Part shown: positions 48,629 through 58,530 of the stretch, piece after piece
Position numbering within the stretch: position 1 is the stretch's first letter
Layout of the letters: each line of letters opens with the position of its first letter
Assembly: GCA_000993595.1 (NCBI GenBank)
Contig: LBWJ01000011.1
Location: 36,001-100,000 of the forward strand
Source of the DNA: Candidatus Peregrinibacteria bacterium GW2011_GWC2_39_14
Lineage (GTDB): Bacteria > Patescibacteriota > Gracilibacteria > UBA1369 > UBA12463
Direction of reading: 5' to 3'
Length of the DNA stretch: 64,000 bases
The notes under the pieces: generated by a model
Told to the model about the DNA's origin: nothing
The model's database searches: none
The model's input: only the letters and a program-made list of their open reading frames with translations
Translations under genes and position numbers: made by a program

Positions 48629-50524
48629 ATGGAAGCAAAGGGAACAGCTGAAAGGCTGCCAACATTAAGATCAATTGACCAAATCGTAATTTCACGCATT
48701 TTAAGGCACGATATGATGGATGCAATTAGCGAACTACTTTCTTGCGCATACATACAAAGCATTGGCAAAATCGGACCATTTACGGCGGAAGACTCAGACT
48801 TTTTAGACTTGTTCTTACAAAAAAATAAACCACAATTAATAGAAATAAGACAAAAATTGCACGACGGACGCATGAAAGCAAGAGACGCGGAACAAGAAAT
48901 GGATGCCCTTATTCAAAACGCAAAAAAAAATCAAATAAGAGGAAACGGCGCGGAATTCACAAAGTTGCAACTTTTCATTGATCAAAAAAAGGCTGAAATA
49001 ACAACAAAAGCAGGTTTTCTTAAAAGAATAGCTAAAGGGGAAGAAATAAGCGAATCCGAAGCGGATACGGAAAAAATCGACATCTTAAAAACCGAATTCG
49101 CAAAAGCATACAACGATACTGCGAGAATATTGCTTGCAAGCGCAAAGCTTCCACAACAAGAAGGAGATGGCGATTTAGCCAGCTTACAAAGAATGTTGCA
49201 AGGATTAGGATTAAGCATGGATGCGGAAAGCGTACAAACTCTTCCTGAAATATTGGCACAAACAACAAGGGATTTGTTTAGACTATTACAGTCTGTAAAA
49301 ACCCAAGTCGACGAAACAATGGAGTTATTGGCAACAATGGAAGGAAGGATGAGCTTGCTTGATAAAAAAACTACTACAACTGATATATTAACGCCGACAC
49401 CAGCGCCAGATAATACGACAACAAAATTAGCACAAGAAAATGTCTCCGAAGAATCCAAAAAAGCGATGAAATGGGTGGAAAAACATTGGCGTTTAAGAGC
49501 AGACGCACACGACAAAAGAAAAGTATTAAATTGTCTTGTACAAAATTTCGATAGAAAATTATCAACGGAAGATCTTGAAAAAATGGGATGTAAAAAATCA
49601 AAACTAGGGACATCAACCACCTTAAGCGTATTAATAAAAGATTTAGAAACAAGACCTGAATTAAAAGATGGTCCATATACAATTAAAATTGAAAGGGTGC
49701 CAGGGAATAATAGTTTTGCGACATACCAATTCACATACAAAGATGGGGCGGCAATAGATAGTGGAACAGGGACGGATGATGAAGATTCACCAAAAACACA
49801 ACCAGCGTTAGATGAAAAAGAAAAAACAGCAGAAGCAGCACTTGCATGGATAGAAAAACATTGGCCTGCCAGTAAAAAACCTTCAAATTTAAAACAAATA
49901 GCTAAGCTTTTAGCTTCAAATTATGGAATACCAATACCGTCGTTCAATAGAGCAATTGTAGCATTATATAGAGGCAACACACAGTTCGCAAAAAGCTTAA
50001 TAGAAATAATGGAACGTATTAATTGCCCATACGAAATAATAATAGGAAAAACGGCAAATCCACATGGCAGAGGACGTTCGAGTTCCACCTATTGCTTCAC
50101 AGCAAAAAGTGGAATCATAACCGCGCAAAATGACAAAAGGGATGATGATAAAAAAGATGATGGAAACGGCGGCGAAGACAGCGGCGGAAGCAATCATGGA
50201 AATGACAGAGATGAGGGCAAAAACGATGAAATAAAAGCCGCAATAAGAGAATCTCTTGAATGGATAAAAACAAACAAACTCGATAAAAGAGGATCAAGCC
50301 TGGAAGCCTTAGCTAAGTTTTTAGCTTCAAACTATGGAACCTCCATACCATCACACAATGAAAAGATGAACGAATTACTTGCCAATAACCGAACGCTCAT
50401 AAACAGATTAATTAAAAGACTTGAAGAGCTCGATTGTCCATTTAAAATCATTGTAGGCAGCATGCCAAATCCAAGCAAAAAAGGAGGACACCCATCAAAC
50501 ATTTATTGCTGGATGGCAAAGTAA
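48629..50524 (+). CDS. Protein with long helical N-terminus and three tandem C-terminal repeat domains
   Basis: Repeats starting AMKWVEKHW, ALAWIEKHWPAS and SLEWIKTNKLDK; the last two share SNYG.[SP]IPS..., CP[YF][EK]II[IV]G...NP. Confidence 0.75.
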   Translation: MEAKGTAERLPTLRSIDQIVISRILRHDMMDAISELLSCAYIQSIGKIGPFTAEDSDFLDLFLQKNKPQLIEIRQKLHDGRMKARDAEQEMDALIQNAKKNQIRGNGAEFTKLQLFIDQKKAEITTKAGFLKRIAKGEEISESEADTEKIDILKTEFAKAYNDTARILLASAKLPQQEGDGDLASLQRMLQGLGLSMDAESVQTLPEILAQTTRDLFRLLQSVKTQVDETMELLATMEGRMSLLDKKTTTTDILTPTPAPDNTTTKLAQENVSEESKKAMKWVEKHWRLRADAHDKRKVLNCLVQNFDRKLSTEDLEKMGCKKSKLGTSTTLSVLIKDLETRPELKDGPYTIKIERVPGNNSFATYQFTYKDGAAIDSGTGTDDEDSPKTQPALDEKEKTAEAALAWIEKHWPASKKPSNLKQIAKLLASNYGIPIPSFNRAIVALYRGNTQFAKSLIEIMERINCPYEIIIGKTANPHGRGRSSSTYCFTAKSGIITAQNDKRDDDKKDDGNGGEDSGGSNHGNDRDEGKNDEIKAAIRESLEWIKTNKLDKRGSSLEALAKFLASNYGTSIPSHNEKMNELLANNRTLINRLIKRLEELDCPFKIIVGSMPNPSKKGGHPSNIYCWMAK

Positions 50525-50541
50525 AACACACAACACAAAAC

Positions 50542-51108
50542 CTATAAAATTCCCCTAATATATTTCTGCAATTTAGGCATCAATTTCGCAAATTTCTCCT
50601 GGTGAGAAAGCGTGCGTTCTTCAAATTTCTTCTTTGTAAATTCATTCAAAATCAAATCCATAACAGCCTCCCAAAGGTTGTCATATTTTTCGCCAATAAT
50701 GCAAAGCTGTGCACGAAGTGCTTCCGGCCCTTTTTCAAACAAAATCGCAGATAGTTCTTCTTTATGGCTCACTGTGTATTTATAAAATGATCTAAGCCCT
50801 AGACCAATTATATCAAAAATGGATTCGAAACAAACGTCAAAAGCACTATCTTCAATGCCCATTAATTTACGCATTTCGCTCGGCCCAATTGCAACAAAAA
50901 TCTGCTGGATTGTCTCCATATTCTCAATTGCGCACTTAAAAATAAGATCTTTTTCAAAAGCAAAATAAAGCATAATATCTTTAAACATCGCACCATTTCG
51001 ATCCATTCCCAAAAATTGCGCAAGACCATCCGGCCCATTCTTTGTGTATTCTTTTATGCAGGCCTCCTCGTTTCCAATCAACAGCTTAATTTTTTGTGGT
51101 TTATCCAT
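50542..51108 (-). CDS. Hypothetical protein with three internal helical repeats
   Basis: Repeated GP..L..FLG/GP.EMRKLMGI/GPEALRAQL units. Confidence 0.6.
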   Translation of the reverse strand: MDKPQKIKLLIGNEEACIKEYTKNGPDGLAQFLGMDRNGAMFKDIMLYFAFEKDLIFKCAIENMETIQQIFVAIGPSEMRKLMGIEDSAFDVCFESIFDIIGLGLRSFYKYTVSHKEELSAILFEKGPEALRAQLCIIGEKYDNLWEAVMDLILNEFTKKKFEERTLSHQEKFAKLMPKLQKYIRGIL

Positions 51109-51180
51109 TATAATTTAATAAAGGATTATAATTTTACAGGTTTTTCAGATTTTGTCAAGGGCTATTAGCAAAATACCATT

Positions 51181-53181
51181 ATGGCTGATTTATATGCGGA
51201 AATCTTAATACCGCAAAATATAGGAAAAGGGCAAGGAACACTCACTTATAAGGTTCCGGAAAATCTCATAAAAGAAGTCAAAATTGGCTCAGAAGTGCTT
51301 ATTCCGCTACGTTCAAAAAAAATAAAAGGCACAATTTTAAAGCTTAATGATAAGGAGCCGGAATTCAAAACAAAGGGAATCATAGGCATGGTTGGTGAAA
51401 AAACGTATCTGCAAAAATGGCAAATTGAGCTTGTGCAATGGATTTCCGATTATTACGCATGCCCAATGTATAAATGCCTGGAAATGTTTATCCCAAAACG
51501 CGTTTTGACGAAAGATCGAACAGGGACGGAAGCAATACCTGAAATCATCGCACCCGAAATCGAACTGCTCTCCCCTGCCTCAAATATTCACAAATTAACA
51601 CCCGAACAACAAGAAATTTTTAATAAAATTCTCGACAAAAAAAACAGAATTTCACTTATACACGGTATAACCGGCTCAGGCAAAACCGAAATCTATCTGC
51701 AACTGGCACAGCATTTCACAAAACAAAATAAGCAAGCCTTGATCCTTGTGCCGGAAATTTCAATCACGCCGCAAATGACAACGTATTTTGAGAAAATCTT
51801 CTCTGAAAAAATTGCTGTAATTCACAGCAAATTAACAAGCGTTCAAAGAAAAAAAGCATGGAAAAAAATCCTCAACAATGAAGCAAAAGTGGTTATCGGA
51901 TCACGCTCTTCGCTCTTCTCCCCTTTTCAAAATCTCGGCCTAATTATAATGGACGAGGAGCACGAATTTTCTTATAAACAAGATCAATCCCCAAGATATA
52001 GCACTCGCGATGTGATTTATAAAATGTCAGAACTTTTACCTGACTTAAAAATTGTTTTTGGCAGCGCAACTCCATCTGTTGAAACCTATTTTAAGGCTCA
52101 AAATAAAGAAATTGTGCTCTTTGAAATGAACAAAAAAATCTATGAACAACCGCATCCAAAAGTTGAAATTGTGGATATGCGCGACGAAATGAAAAAGAAA
52201 AATTATTCAATTTTTAGCGAAACTTTGGCGGAAAATATATCACAAGTTTTAGAGCGCAACGAACAAGCGATTTTGTTCTTAAACAAGCGCGGAACCAGCT
52301 CTGCCGTCATCTGCCGCGAATGCGGATATATTGAAAAATGTGGCTATTGTGACGTCGCCATGACATATCATCAAGCAGATTCAAAGCTCACCTGTCATCA
52401 CTGCGGATTCAAAAAAAATCCACCAACACTTTGCCCAAGCTGCAAAGGTGTCGCAATTCGATTTATCGGATCAGGAACAGAAAAAGTCGAAGAAGAATTA
52501 CACAAAATTTTTCCAAAAGCACGCATAATTCGCGCAGATAAAGACACAACCCAAAAGCGTGAAAGTTTCAAAAAAATATATAACGATTTCAAAAGCCACA
52601 AAGCCGATATTCTCATCGGGACTCAATTAATAAGCCACGGATTGCATTTACCAAATGTCAGCCTTGTTGGAATTATGCTGGCGGATATAAGTCTTCTTTT
52701 CCCTGATTTTCGAACAAGCGAAAGGACTTTTCAGCTTTTAACACAAATCGCCGGCCGTGCAGGCAGAATCAAGCGAAATCACGATATCGAAGATAAGGTC
52801 GTAATTCAGACATATATGCCGGAAAACCCGATTTTAAAATCCGTGCAAGACTATGATTATAAAGAAATGTACGATTTTGCGATCAACGAACGTCGCATTG
52901 CGAACTATCCGCCGTTTTCAAAGCTAATTAAGCTCACTTTTTCGCATGCAAATGAGCAAGAATGCATAAAAGCAATTCAAAGAGCAAAAGCATTAATTCA
53001 GGAAAATTCACGCAAAGAAAAATTAGAAATTCTCACCTACCCTTCTTTCATCAAAAAAATTAAAGGCAAATTCATCTTTAACATGCTTATAAAAGGCGCA
53101 AGCCTCACTTCGGAAATCGTCGCACCATTCCAAAACATCGAAGGCTGGAAAATCGATATTAACCCGATCTCGACGCTTTAA
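51181..53181 (+). CDS. priA: Primosomal helicase PriA
   Basis: HGITGSGKTEIYLQ, IMDEEHEFSYKQ, zinc motifs CRECGYIEKCGYCD..CHHCGF..CPSCKG, QIAGRAGR. Confidence 0.97.
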   Translation: MADLYAEILIPQNIGKGQGTLTYKVPENLIKEVKIGSEVLIPLRSKKIKGTILKLNDKEPEFKTKGIIGMVGEKTYLQKWQIELVQWISDYYACPMYKCLEMFIPKRVLTKDRTGTEAIPEIIAPEIELLSPASNIHKLTPEQQEIFNKILDKKNRISLIHGITGSGKTEIYLQLAQHFTKQNKQALILVPEISITPQMTTYFEKIFSEKIAVIHSKLTSVQRKKAWKKILNNEAKVVIGSRSSLFSPFQNLGLIIMDEEHEFSYKQDQSPRYSTRDVIYKMSELLPDLKIVFGSATPSVETYFKAQNKEIVLFEMNKKIYEQPHPKVEIVDMRDEMKKKNYSIFSETLAENISQVLERNEQAILFLNKRGTSSAVICRECGYIEKCGYCDVAMTYHQADSKLTCHHCGFKKNPPTLCPSCKGVAIRFIGSGTEKVEEELHKIFPKARIIRADKDTTQKRESFKKIYNDFKSHKADILIGTQLISHGLHLPNVSLVGIMLADISLLFPDFRTSERTFQLLTQIAGRAGRIKRNHDIEDKVVIQTYMPENPILKSVQDYDYKEMYDFAINERRIANYPPFSKLIKLTFSHANEQECIKAIQRAKALIQENSRKEKLEILTYPSFIKKIKGKFIFNMLIKGASLTSEIVAPFQNIEGWKIDINPISTL

Positions 53182-53618
53182 TTAAAAAGCTGATCAATAA
53201 ACTCATCAGTCTCAATGTGCGTTTTAATTTCATCAATAGATAAATGAGACATCACGCGACTACCATCAATTAGTGTTATTTGAACAATTAATTTTCCATC
53301 CGCATCACGAGTAAGCCTAGAATCTACGATTTTATAACCTTCAAAAAAAGCATCTTTTTGCGGGTTTTCATATTTAAAGACGGCTCCTTTAAATCTTACG
53401 GCTTCATTCACATGCCTGTCCTCTATAAACCCAAGGCAGCCCAAGGCAATCATAGAAAGTCCAATGCATTGAAAGATTTGCCTAGATCGGTCCCTAACAT
53501 TGCGCCTAATGGCATTTATAGACGCTTTAACCGGTAGAATTATTGCTCTTTCAAGCAAACTACGCCTCCTAAGAAAAGTGACATTATCATTAACACTCTC
53601 TACCTCTAATCGTGACAT
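53178..53618 (-). CDS. Hypothetical membrane protein
   Basis: 146-aa ORF with one hydrophobic segment (IFQCIGLSMIALGCLGFI); 4-nt convergent overlap with priA. Confidence 0.55.
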   Translation of the reverse strand: MSRLEVESVNDNVTFLRRRSLLERAIILPVKASINAIRRNVRDRSRQIFQCIGLSMIALGCLGFIEDRHVNEAVRFKGAVFKYENPQKDAFFEGYKIVDSRLTRDADGKLIVQITLIDGSRVMSHLSIDEIKTHIETDEFIDQLFN

Positions 53619-53688
53619 CTTTTTATAAATTTATAAATTTTGGAGCAAAAAATAACATTAAAATTAACTCGATGCAATATTATATTTT

Positions 53689-53717
53689 TTGCCAAGTTTT
53701 CATCTTTGTTCTATACT
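53689..53717 (+). promoter_or_regulatory. trpS promoter TTGCCA-17-TATACT, 7 nt before ATG
   Basis: TTGCCAAGTTTTCATCTTTGTTCTATACTTGATCCCATG. Confidence 0.65.
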
Positions 53718-53724
53718 TGATCCC

Positions 53725-54696
53725 ATGAAACGTATTCTTTCAGGCGTGCAACCTAGTGGAAAAATTCACCTTGGCAATTATCTTGGTGCAATCCGCCAGC
53801 ACATCGAAATGCAAAACAAATTCGAGTGCTTTCTTTTTATCGCCGATTTACATGCACTCACAACCGTACGTGATGCCAAAATAATGCGTGAAAATACACT
53901 AAATCTGGCACTTGATTATCTTGCACTTGGACTTGATCCTGAAAAAACTATTTTCTTTAAACAAAGCGACGTACCGGAACACTGTGAACTTGCTTGGATT
54001 TTTGACTGCATAACGCCAATGGGATTTCTGGAAAGAGCTCACGCATGGAAAGACGCGCAAGCAAAAGGCAAAAAAGACACAACTGTTGGCCTTTTCAATT
54101 ATCCAATTTTAATGGCCGCAGACATTCTTTTATATCAACCCGACGTCATTCCTGTCGGCCAAGATCAAAAACAACATGTTGAAATCAGCCGTGATACGGC
54201 GCTAAATTTTAACAAACATTTTGGCGAAACTTTCAAGCTCCCTGAGCCTTATATAAAAGAAAATGTCGCAACTGTTCGCGGAACCGACGGAGTTAATAAA
54301 ATGAGCAAAAGCTACGGAAATGTAATTGAAATTTTCGCAGAAGAAAAAGTCCTTCAAAAACAAGTTATGAGCATTGTGACAGATTCAACGCCTATCGAAT
54401 CACCAAAAGATCCAAAAAAATGCACGGTTTTTCACTTATATGAATGTGTCGCAATGTCAACCGAAATCACAAATTTAAAGAAAAAATATGAAGCCGGCGG
54501 TTTTGGCTACGGCGACGCAAAAAAAGAATTACTCAAAAAACTCCTCGAATATTTTGGCCCCGCTCGTAAAAAAAGAATTGAACTTCAAAAGAATTTAAGA
54601 TATGTTGATGAGGTGTTAGAAAAAGGAGCCACAAACGCACGTAAAATCGCGAGCGCAACAATGGCTAAAGTAAGACGAAAAATTGGCACAAGATAA
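53725..54696 (+). CDS. trpS: Tryptophan--tRNA ligase
   Basis: RILSGVQPSGKIHLGNYLGAI, MSKSYGN; ATG at 53725 preferred to the track start 53689. Confidence 0.96.
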   Translation: MKRILSGVQPSGKIHLGNYLGAIRQHIEMQNKFECFLFIADLHALTTVRDAKIMRENTLNLALDYLALGLDPEKTIFFKQSDVPEHCELAWIFDCITPMGFLERAHAWKDAQAKGKKDTTVGLFNYPILMAADILLYQPDVIPVGQDQKQHVEISRDTALNFNKHFGETFKLPEPYIKENVATVRGTDGVNKMSKSYGNVIEIFAEEKVLQKQVMSIVTDSTPIESPKDPKKCTVFHLYECVAMSTEITNLKKKYEAGGFGYGDAKKELLKKLLEYFGPARKKRIELQKNLRYVDEVLEKGATNARKIASATMAKVRRKIGTR

Positions 54697-54721
54697 ACAA
54701 AAAAGTGCATTAACAAATAAC

Positions 54722-56350
54722 ATGACGAGTCCCAAATATATCTTTATCACCGGTGGTGTGTGTTCTTCCTTAGGGAAAGGCACCGCTATCGCATCGATTG
54801 GGACACTTTTAAAAGCCGCGGGATTAAAAGTATGCGTTCAAAAAATGGACCCGTATTTAAATATTGATCCAGGAACAATGAGCCCATTCCAACACGGCGA
54901 AGTTTTTGTTACAAACGACGGAGCGGAAACAGATCTCGACCTTGGACATTATGAAAGATTTATCGATGAAAACTTAACAGAACCTTCCTCCGTATCAACG
55001 GGAAAAATCTATTCAGAAGTTCTTGGCAAAGAAAGAAAAGGCACATTCCTTGGAGGCACAATTCAAATTATTCCACATATCACAAACGCGATTCAAAACC
55101 GCATAACTTCCGCAGCGGCTCAATCAAAAGCAGACGTTATGCTTGTTGAAATCGGCGGAACAGTTGGAGACATTGAAGGCCTTCCATTCCTTGAAGCAAT
55201 TCGCCAAATGCGTTACAAGCTCGGTCACGAAAACACACTATTCATTCATCTCACGCTCCTCCCCTATCTTGAAGCATCAAAAGAACTTAAAACAAAGCCA
55301 ACTCAAGCATCTGTGCGCGAACTCCGCTCAATTGGCATCCAGCCGGATATAATTATCGCAAGAGCTGACCAAAAAATCTCCAAAGATCTTCTCAAGAAAA
55401 TCTCACTTTTCTGCGATGTTGGAGAAGAAGCCGTAATCCCTGGAACAACGGTCAAATCAATATATGAAGTCCCACTTATTTACGAAGACTATCACATGAC
55501 TGAACTGATAGCTAAAAAACTCAATCTTGGCAAATTAAAACCTGATTTAAAAGCATGGAGAAATCTTGTTGTTGAAATTAAATCCCATAGACCTGTTTTA
55601 AAAATCGGTCTGGTCGGAAAATACACAGGACTTGGCGACGCATATTTAAGCGTCATTGAATCACTAAAAATCGCTTGCTACCACAACAAACGCAAATTAA
55701 AGACTTTATGGATAGACTCCGAAAAGCTTGAACAAAAAGATAAAGAAGCATGGAAAGATCTTAAATCTTGCGACGGAATTCTTGTCCCAGGTGGCTTTGG
55801 AATACGCGGAATCGAAGGAAAAGTTATGGCGGCAAAATATGCACGAGAAAACAAAGTTCCATATTTTGGACTTTGCCTTGGAATGCAAATTATGAGCATA
55901 GAATTCGCTCGCGCAATGCTTAAAGACCCAAAAATAACATCTGAAGAATTTGACGAACAATGCAAGCTGGACAAATCAAAATACATAATTCACTTCCTGC
56001 CCGGACAATCACATCAAAGAGACAAAGGCGGAACGCTCAGGCTTGGCGCATATCCTTGCAAGCTTACAAAAGGCACACTCACAGAAAAGGCTTACAAAAC
56101 AGACCGAATTGAAGAACGCCACAGACATCGCTACGAATTCAACAATGATTACATAGAAAAGCTCGAACCGCTCGGCTTCATAGTCAGCGGACTGTATGAA
56201 AAAGAAAAATTGGTTGAAATCGCGGAAATCAAAGGACACCCCTTCATGATAGGCACGCAGTTCCATCCGGAATTCCTATCGCGCCCGCTACGCCCACATC
56301 CTCTGTTTTTCGCATTCATTAAAGAAAGCATAGCAAATGCAAAAGTTTAG
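54722..56350 (+). CDS. pyrG: CTP synthase
   Basis: KYIFITGGVCSSLGKG, KMDPYLNIDPGTMSPFQHGEVFVT, glutaminase GLCLGMQ; start MTSPKY. Confidence 0.97.
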   Translation: MTSPKYIFITGGVCSSLGKGTAIASIGTLLKAAGLKVCVQKMDPYLNIDPGTMSPFQHGEVFVTNDGAETDLDLGHYERFIDENLTEPSSVSTGKIYSEVLGKERKGTFLGGTIQIIPHITNAIQNRITSAAAQSKADVMLVEIGGTVGDIEGLPFLEAIRQMRYKLGHENTLFIHLTLLPYLEASKELKTKPTQASVRELRSIGIQPDIIIARADQKISKDLLKKISLFCDVGEEAVIPGTTVKSIYEVPLIYEDYHMTELIAKKLNLGKLKPDLKAWRNLVVEIKSHRPVLKIGLVGKYTGLGDAYLSVIESLKIACYHNKRKLKTLWIDSEKLEQKDKEAWKDLKSCDGILVPGGFGIRGIEGKVMAAKYARENKVPYFGLCLGMQIMSIEFARAMLKDPKITSEEFDEQCKLDKSKYIIHFLPGQSHQRDKGGTLRLGAYPCKLTKGTLTEKAYKTDRIEERHRHRYEFNNDYIEKLEPLGFIVSGLYEKEKLVEIAEIKGHPFMIGTQFHPEFLSRPLRPHPLFFAFIKESIANAKV

Positions 56351-57734
56351 TTACACCGTCATAAATCAAGAAGGTAACCAACTTGACGGGATCATCGAAG
56401 CGGAAAATGAAAATTCTGCCCGAGAAAAACTTAATAAAATGGAGTTCTCGGTGCTGGACATTACGCCGATTTCCGATCTGGAAGAAAAGAAAATCATCGG
56501 TAAAATTGTTAAATATGAATTCGAAGCAGTTGATCAAAATAATAAAAAAGTAAAAGGCACGATAGAAGCAAAAGACAAATATTCGGCATTTAAAAAACTA
56601 AATCAAGAATATCACCTCGCAGTCGAAACTCTTTGCAAAGGCGCGGCAACAATCGAAGAAAAAGAAGCTGAAAAACAAAAAGGCGTAATTGATTTATATA
56701 CGGAATTCAAAAGAGAACAAACCGGACAAGAAAGCGACGCCACAACGACCGCCAAAAAAACACTCGACGATAAAGAGGTACAAAGCAAGTACATTGCCAA
56801 TCAGGTTGATTTTGTCGTTAAAAAAGTTGAAGAATTGTTCAAAAATTTTGGAGAAATGATAAAGCCTGAAGAATATGAAAATATAGAAAAAAGAAAAGAC
56901 AGGCTTATGCGTCTTAAAACAAGCTCAAACACCGATTACATCGCTCATTTAAGCGAAGACTTACTCAGATACATACAAAATCAAGAAATCTATATAGCTC
57001 AAAAAGCCAGTGATGCAAAAATCCAAGCATTCAACATCGAAATAAAAACAATGCTTAGCGACATCCAAAGAAACAAGCTTGGAAAAACGCTTAAACAAGA
57101 CATTTTAGGTAGAATCGCAACGTGGAGAAATAACAATATCGTAAACTCCGTAAGACCTTCTTCGGTAAATAAATTTTTAAATCAATTTTTTGAATTTATA
57201 GAAGAAAGCTTAGAAGAAGATCCACGCCTAACAGAAGCTAAAACCAAACTACGCATAGTCAAACAAAAACTCAACGATTACAATAAAATTTATAAAAAAG
57301 AAATCTCCGAAGAAGTACTAAATGAAATGCAAGAAACGATTAAAAAACTTTTATACGAAAAAGAGCAGGTTGAAAGTGAAATCAAATCAATACAAGACAA
57401 AATAAAACAAGAACGCGACAGCCTCGAACAAGATTCGTTCTTCAATAAAGCTATCGACGAGCTAACAATGCTTTCCGGCTATTTATTGGCTTTCTATCTC
57501 ATGTTTTACGTCGTTTCAGAATATATTATTTCAAAAAACATGATTGAAAATGCAGAGAGTTCAATATTTACTATTCAAAAATCAATACAATTCAACTACA
57601 TCACGGCAATTTTATTTATAACAAACATAACATTTACCGCACGCAACATATTATTTAAGAAAAATCTTGCAAGCGCGGTTCTAGCCTTTATACTCATATT
57701 GATATTATCAATGTTAATCATATTTAATTTTTAA
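56337..57734 (+). CDS. Membrane protein with tandem PilC/GspF-N-terminal-like motifs
   Basis: FSYTVINQEGNQLDGIIEAENENSAREKL and YEFEAVDQNNKKVKGTIEAKDKYSAFKKL; coiled coil; C-terminal hydrophobic segments. Confidence 0.65.
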   Translation: MQKFSYTVINQEGNQLDGIIEAENENSAREKLNKMEFSVLDITPISDLEEKKIIGKIVKYEFEAVDQNNKKVKGTIEAKDKYSAFKKLNQEYHLAVETLCKGAATIEEKEAEKQKGVIDLYTEFKREQTGQESDATTTAKKTLDDKEVQSKYIANQVDFVVKKVEELFKNFGEMIKPEEYENIEKRKDRLMRLKTSSNTDYIAHLSEDLLRYIQNQEIYIAQKASDAKIQAFNIEIKTMLSDIQRNKLGKTLKQDILGRIATWRNNNIVNSVRPSSVNKFLNQFFEFIEESLEEDPRLTEAKTKLRIVKQKLNDYNKIYKKEISEEVLNEMQETIKKLLYEKEQVESEIKSIQDKIKQERDSLEQDSFFNKAIDELTMLSGYLLAFYLMFYVVSEYIISKNMIENAESSIFTIQKSIQFNYITAILFITNITFTARNILFKKNLASAVLAFILILILSMLIIFNF

Positions 57735-58525
57735 TGTACCCAATACTTTTTGAATACGGACAAATAGCTATAAACACTTTATGGGTATTTATTATTGCAG
57801 GATTCCTGGTGAGCAGCTTGTCTCTAACAAAATTCGCACTTACATTAAGACTAAAATTAAACTTTCTGCGAATTTATTTTTTCAAAATATTATTATCCGG
57901 ATTGATAATCTCAAGAATAGTTTTTATATTTGAAAATCCAGGCTACTACTTCTCAGATTTTGGCTTTAACAAGCTATTTGAGCTCATATCCATATGGGAC
58001 AAAGGCCTGTCTTTTTGGGGCGCAATCGCGGGAATAATAATTGCATTTTATTGGTATGCAAAACGCATGCGTGAAAACATGATAAAATGGGGCGACGTAT
58101 TAACAGTTTCCGTATTACTGGGAATGATTTTTGGTTATATCGGAGCCTTTTTTGACGGTACAAACTACGGATCTCCAACAGAACTCCCATGGGGAATAAG
58201 TTTCGAAAATATAGAAATTCCATACACAATCCCAATACATCCGGTGCAAATATATGGCGCATTGTTTTTAATAGCACTAACAACAACTCTAGCCATCCTA
58301 ATGCTGAAAAACAAAGTTAAACAAGGGAACATAATGTTTATTGGAATAATTTCATACAGCGGATTTAGATTTTTAGAAGAATTTTGGCGCGGCAATGAAG
58401 CACTTGAAATATTTGGAACAAGATTCGCTCACATAGCCTCAGGACTCATTTTTATAATCTCTTTAATATTTTTTCTAAATAGGTATAATTTGTTCGACCC
58501 AATAATAAAAAAACTTAAAAAATAA
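57734..58525 (+). CDS. lgt: Prolipoprotein diacylglyceryl transferase
   Basis: GLSFWGAIAGIIIAF, GAFFDGTNYGSPTELPWGI, HPVQIYGA, FRFLEEFWRG. Confidence 0.92.
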   Translation: MYPILFEYGQIAINTLWVFIIAGFLVSSLSLTKFALTLRLKLNFLRIYFFKILLSGLIISRIVFIFENPGYYFSDFGFNKLFELISIWDKGLSFWGAIAGIIIAFYWYAKRMRENMIKWGDVLTVSVLLGMIFGYIGAFFDGTNYGSPTELPWGISFENIEIPYTIPIHPVQIYGALFLIALTTTLAILMLKNKVKQGNIMFIGIISYSGFRFLEEFWRGNEALEIFGTRFAHIASGLIFIISLIFFLNRYNLFDPIIKKLKK

Positions 58526-58530
58526 CAACC

